The notes below the pieces were generated by a model. The model made no database searches and had not been told where the DNA came from. It was given only the letters and a program-made list of their open reading frames with translations. Of a DNA stretch of 44,666 nt, positions 41,190-44,666 are shown one piece after another; within the stretch, counting starts at the first letter, position 1; each line of letters opens with the position of its first letter. Origin of the DNA: Propionispora sp. 2/2-37 (GTDB lineage Bacteria > Bacillota > Negativicutes > Propionisporales > Propionisporaceae); NCBI RefSeq assembly GCF_001298735.1, contig NZ_CYSP01000024.1, forward strand, positions 1 to 44,666. Reading direction: 5' to 3'. The position numbers were made by a program, and so were the translations under genes.

Positions 41190-43190
41190 ATGGTAAATGT
41201 TAATCAAACGGAACGACTAGCGGTCAATACGCTGCGGACACTATCCATTGATGCCATTGAGAAGGCAAATTCCGGTCATCCGGGCATGCCGATGGGTGCC
41301 GCACCCATGGCATACTCGTTATGGGTGAAGCACATGACCCATAATCCGGCCAATCCGACCTGGTTTAACCGGGACAGGTTTGTTTTGTCGGCGGGACATG
41401 GCTCAGCCTTGCTGTACAGTTTGCTGCATTTGTCCGGGTATGCTGTGTCTTTGGAGGATGTGAAGAGTTTCCGTCAGTACAAAAGTAAAACGCCGGGCCA
41501 TCCGGAATACGGGCATACACCCGGAGTGGACGCGACTACCGGGCCTTTAGGGCAGGGAGTTGCCATGGCTGTCGGTATGGCTATGGCGGAGCGTCATTTA
41601 GCGGCCCGCTATAATAAGACCGACTATGAGCTGATTAACCACTTTAGCTATGGCATTTGCGGTGACGGTGATTTAATGGAGGGCGTTTGTGCCGAAGCGG
41701 CTTCTTTGGCCGGACACCTTCGTCTGGGCAGGCTGATTGTTTTATATGATTCGAATGATATTTCCCTGGACGGTAAGCTCAGTCAGGCTTTTTCCGAAGA
41801 CGTCAAAAAACGTTTCGAAGCTTATGGCTGGCAGGTGCTCCGGGTAGAGGACGGCAATGATTTAGCCGCAATTGATGCCGCACTTGCTGAGGCCAAAACC
41901 GAACTGACCAAACCGACTTTAATTGAGGTAAAGACAATTATCGGCTTCGGTGCTCCGAATAAGGCCGGTTCTTCTGCGGCGCATGGATCGCCGCTGGGCA
42001 AAGTGGAAACCCAGGCGGCAAAAAAAGAATACCATTGGTCCTATGCCGATGATTTTCATGTTCCTTCCGAAGTGTATGAGCATTTTTCGCAGGCGGTTAA
42101 AGAGCGCGGCAAACAGGCCGAAGCAGTATGGAATGCCGTTTTCGCCAGCTATAAACAGGAGTTCCCCGAGCTTGGCAGGGAATTGGAAGCGGCGATTGCC
42201 GGTGAGTTGCCGGAAAATTGGGATGCGGCGGTTCCTACATATCAAGCCGGCAGTAAATCAGCTACCCGGTCTTCGTCCGGGGAAGTGATTAACGGGCTGG
42301 CAAAGGGAATTCCGTACTTTTTTGGCGGTTCGGCCGATTTAGCCAGTTCCAATAAAACAACGATAAAAAACGGCGGAGATTTTTCTGCCGATGATTACAG
42401 CGGACGAAATATCTGGTTTGGCGTGCGGGAATTTGCCATGGGGGCTATATTAAACGGCATGGCTTTGCATGGCGGACTCAAAGTATTTGGCGGCACCTTC
42501 TTCGTCTTTTCCGATTATTTGCGGCCGGCTATCCGGCTGGCGGCACTCATGCAGCTGCCCGTTACCTACGTCTTTACGCATGACAGTATTGCGGTAGGCG
42601 AGGATGGACCGACCCACGAACCAATTGAACAACTGGCTTCGTTGCGGGCCATGCCCAATCTGAATGTGATTCGGCCGGCGGATGGCAATGAGACGGCAGC
42701 GGCCTGGAAAGTGGCTCTGACATCTAAGCGGACGCCAACGGTTTTGGTATTGTCGCGTCAGGATCTTTTGACAATTGCTTCGCCGGAAGTAGCTGATGAA
42801 GGCGTGGCCAAGGGGGCTTACACGGTGGTTAAGGCAGAACAGCCGCAGGCGCTGCTGCTGGCTTCCGGATCGGAGGTTGAACTGGCTGTAAAGGCTCAAA
42901 AGCAGCTGGCTCAAGAAAAAATCGCTGTTTCGGTAGTGAGCTTTCCAGCCTGGAAACGTTTTGAAGAACAACCGGAAGAGTATAAAAAGACCGTGCTGCT
43001 ACCTGCGGTTCCTAAGCGTTTAGCCATCGAAATGGGTGCGTCCCTGGGATGGGAACGTTATATCGGGTCCCAGGGAGATATACTCGCCATTGACCGATTT
43101 GGTGCGTCCGGCCCCGGTGAATTGCTGATCAAAGAATATGGTTTTACGGTTGAGCAGGTTGTGGCAAAGGTGAAGCAACTTTTAAAATAA
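41190..43190 (+). CDS. tkt: transketolase
   Basis: A 666-aa thiamine diphosphate enzyme of the pentose phosphate pathway that moves two-carbon ketol units between sugars. The ThDP motif GDGDLMEG... is seen, with [15 protein letters not shown] at the start, [34 protein letters not shown] and [18 protein letters not shown], the conserved active-site blocks. The start is ATG 41190 after AAAGGAGAGGAA; the frame opening at 41154 is less likely. A perfect hairpin lies upstream. Full length for the family. Confidence 0.95.
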   Translation: MVNVNQTERLAVNTLRTLSIDAIEKANSGHPGMPMGAAPMAYSLWVKHMTHNPANPTWFNRDRFVLSAGHGSALLYSLLHLSGYAVSLEDVKSFRQYKSKTPGHPEYGHTPGVDATTGPLGQGVAMAVGMAMAERHLAARYNKTDYELINHFSYGICGDGDLMEGVCAEAASLAGHLRLGRLIVLYDSNDISLDGKLSQAFSEDVKKRFEAYGWQVLRVEDGNDLAAIDAALAEAKTELTKPTLIEVKTIIGFGAPNKAGSSAAHGSPLGKVETQAAKKEYHWSYADDFHVPSEVYEHFSQAVKERGKQAEAVWNAVFASYKQEFPELGRELEAAIAGELPENWDAAVPTYQAGSKSATRSSSGEVINGLAKGIPYFFGGSADLASSNKTTIKNGGDFSADDYSGRNIWFGVREFAMGAILNGMALHGGLKVFGGTFFVFSDYLRPAIRLAALMQLPVTYVFTHDSIAVGEDGPTHEPIEQLASLRAMPNLNVIRPADGNETAAAWKVALTSKRTPTVLVLSRQDLLTIASPEVADEGVAKGAYTVVKAEQPQALLLASGSEVELAVKAQKQLAQEKIAVSVVSFPAWKRFEEQPEEYKKTVLLPAVPKRLAIEMGASLGWERYIGSQGDILAIDRFGASGPGELLIKEYGFTVEQVVAKVKQLLK

Positions 43191-43257
43191 GCCGCACAGT
43201 ATAAGCTGCGGAGCGACATATTAGTAAAAAGGAAGTAGACAAAGCAAAGGATAAACG

Positions 43258-43291
43258 GAAAAAGATTACTCTTCGGAGTAGTCTTTTTTAT
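43258..43291 (+). terminator. terminator after transketolase
   Basis: AAAAAGATTACT pairs with AGTAGTCTTTTT (one G-T pair) around a 6-nt loop, ending in T6. Confidence 0.85.
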
Positions 43292-43447
43292 TAGGGTTGT
43301 TTTGTAGATTGCTGTTCAATATTATAGATAATGCGGGAAAAAGTTGTTATTTTGTTAATTTTTGTATGGCATTTCCTTGCCTGCAGGTGATATTATGGTA
43401 GTTGTCGAATTGTAAAATAAATGCGAATCATACTGCAGGGTGAGACA

Positions 43448-44578
43448 ATGCAAAATGTGGACAGCAAATTATTAGACAAAATCATAAAACAGATTCTGGA
43501 AGCGATTGAGCAAAGTAAAATACAAATTTTTGATATTTATGAAGCAGCCAAAAGTGAGATGGAATCGGTCAAAAAAGATGTGGAGCGCGTAAAACAGGCA
43601 ACAGTGGATATTATTTTCCATGTGGATGATCTGGAAAAACAGGAAAAACGGGCCCGCCTGCGGTTGATGGGAGTAAGCCGTAATTTCCGGGTCCACAGTG
43701 AAGATGAAATCAAACGAATTTATGACGAGACCAAAAACATACAAGTGGAGCTGGCTGTAGCACGCGAACAGGAGCAAAGTTTAAAGCGTCAGCGTGATGA
43801 CCTGGAAATTCGTCTGAAATCCTTGAAAAGTACGGTAGGCAAGGCGGAAAACCTGGTGTCGCAGGTGGGAGTTGTTTTAGGGTATTTGGGAAATCAGATG
43901 GAAGGTGTGGTCGATCGGCTGGAATCACTGCAGCAAAGCCAGAATTTTGGTGCTAAAATTATAAAAGCCCAGGAAGAAGAGCGGCTCAGAGTGGCCCGTG
44001 AAATTCATGACGGTCCGGCTCAGGCTATGGCTAACCTGGTATTTCGGGCGGAAGTCTGTGAGCGGCTCATTGATGTGGATCTGGAACGGGTCAAGGGAGA
44101 ACTGAAGAGCTTGCGCAGCCAGGCAAGGGCCTGTCTGCAGGAAACCCGTAAAATTATCTTTGATTTGCGGCCCATGATGCTGGACGACCTCGGCCTGCTG
44201 CCTACCATTAGAGGTTTTTTGGAGACGTTACAGGCCCGCAGCGGTATTGTAACGGAACTGCGTATTATCGGCGAGGACCAGCGGTTGAATCCTTATCTGG
44301 AGATCGGTTTGTTCCGGGTCGTCCAGGAAGCAGTCAACAATGTGGAAAAGCATGCTAAGGCCCATAAAGTGATTGTTTTGCTGGAATTTCGCCGCGATTA
44401 TATCCTGACGGTCATCGATGATGACGGGCAGGGCTTTGATACCGAGCTGAAGCCGGTAGGTGACAGCTTTGGTATACTTGGTATGAGGGAACGCATTAAT
44501 TTGTTAAAAGGCAGGGTGGAAATTAAATCCGAACCCAAAAAGGGGACCCGGGTTATCGTTAAAGTACCGGTGAAATAA
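43448..44578 (+). CDS. degS: DegS-type two-component sensor histidine kinase
   Basis: A 376-aa soluble kinase without membrane segments. The N-terminal half (about 1-180) is a long coiled coil, as in DegS. The dimerisation/phosphoacceptor domain (HisKA_3) has His187 in REIHDGPAQAMANL, and the HATPase domain (about 285-375) has the N-box QEAVNNVEKHA and the G-boxes DDDGQGFD and GILGMRERI. It would phosphorylate a DegU-type response regulator. Start ATG 43448 after CAGGGTGAGACA; the longer frame from 43421 has no site. A terminator follows the gene, so degU is not immediately co-transcribed as usual. Confidence 0.9.
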   Translation: MQNVDSKLLDKIIKQILEAIEQSKIQIFDIYEAAKSEMESVKKDVERVKQATVDIIFHVDDLEKQEKRARLRLMGVSRNFRVHSEDEIKRIYDETKNIQVELAVAREQEQSLKRQRDDLEIRLKSLKSTVGKAENLVSQVGVVLGYLGNQMEGVVDRLESLQQSQNFGAKIIKAQEEERLRVAREIHDGPAQAMANLVFRAEVCERLIDVDLERVKGELKSLRSQARACLQETRKIIFDLRPMMLDDLGLLPTIRGFLETLQARSGIVTELRIIGEDQRLNPYLEIGLFRVVQEAVNNVEKHAKAHKVIVLLEFRRDYILTVIDDDGQGFDTELKPVGDSFGILGMRERINLLKGRVEIKSEPKKGTRVIVKVPVK

Positions 44579-44598
44579 TATTGTTTTCATATAGAATG

Positions 44599-44638
44599 AA
44601 GGCCTAACTTGGTTGACGAAGTTGGGCCTTTATTTTAT
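44599..44638 (+). terminator. terminator after degS
   Basis: AAGGCCTAACTT (44599-44610) pairs with AAGTTGGGCCTT (44619-44630, one G-T pair), then a T-rich tail. Confidence 0.85.
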
Positions 44639-44666
44639 TTACCAATATATGTTCAGGCAGAAAATA

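Noticed and set aside
43365..43381. TGGCATTTCCTTGC upstream of degS looks like a sigma-54 promoter.
   Set aside because: The distance between the GG and GC elements is one base too short (nine instead of ten), and no sigma-54 activator gene is near.

Overview
The window reads as chromosomal DNA of a spore-forming member of the Negativicutes (Sporomusaceae-like). The grounds are a Selenomonas-type lysine/ornithine decarboxylase, a DUF3794 (SPOCS) spore protein, a DegS sensor kinase, a Firmicute-like 6S RNA, and anaerobe-type enzymes (ferredoxin-tailed aldo-keto reductase, small siroheme reductase, LarC). Genus and species are inference. No rRNA, tRNA, insertion sequence or prophage was found.

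Layout. 1-959: leader-distal end of a CRISPR array with 14 identical 30-nt repeats plus one decayed terminal repeat; no cas genes are in the window, and the array reaches the left edge. 1190-6125: a PRD/PTS-domain activator followed by a fructose-type PTS (IIA, IIBC) and a class II ketose-bisphosphate aldolase. 6794-10247: an OPT-family peptide transporter behind a structured leader, a 46-aa minus-strand gene with its own promoter and terminator, and an M29-type aminopeptidase. 10412-12036: a secreted DUF6263-like protein and a radical SAM pseudogene with an internal deletion. About 12288-12487: a probable 6S RNA. 12667-15893: a TetR repressor with two operator copies, an aldo-keto reductase and LarC.

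16000-21104 is a run of small metabolic genes (DUF1294, nitroreductase, metallophosphoesterase, NamA-type OYE, TcdA, AEC transporter). 21200-21715 holds a 43-aa Cys-rich protein and a compact rod-like candidate ncRNA. 21716-26783: PHP phosphatase, siroheme reductase fused to DUF1858 with an unknown partner, a hypothetical protein, and thiDE. 26808-30138: DUF4870 protein, decarboxylase, Ung and the SPOCS protein. 30177-30304 folds on paper into a three-way-junction RNA ahead of an SbmA/BacA-like ABC transporter. 32058-36170: Lrp regulator divergent from a TauE/DUF1634 pair, then an ascorbate-type PTS (IIA, IIB, IIC). 36237-44578: chemoreceptor, AraM/HAD pair, transketolase and DegS.

Functional links: two PTS import modules, peptide import next to a peptidase, thiamine synthesis, and a decarboxylase likely to supply cadaverine or putrescine for the cell wall. 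The least explained signals are the two intergenic RNA candidates (21426-21508 and 30177-30304), the OPT leader, the 46-aa gene and the siroheme reductase pair. RNA folds were drawn by hand and no homology search was run.
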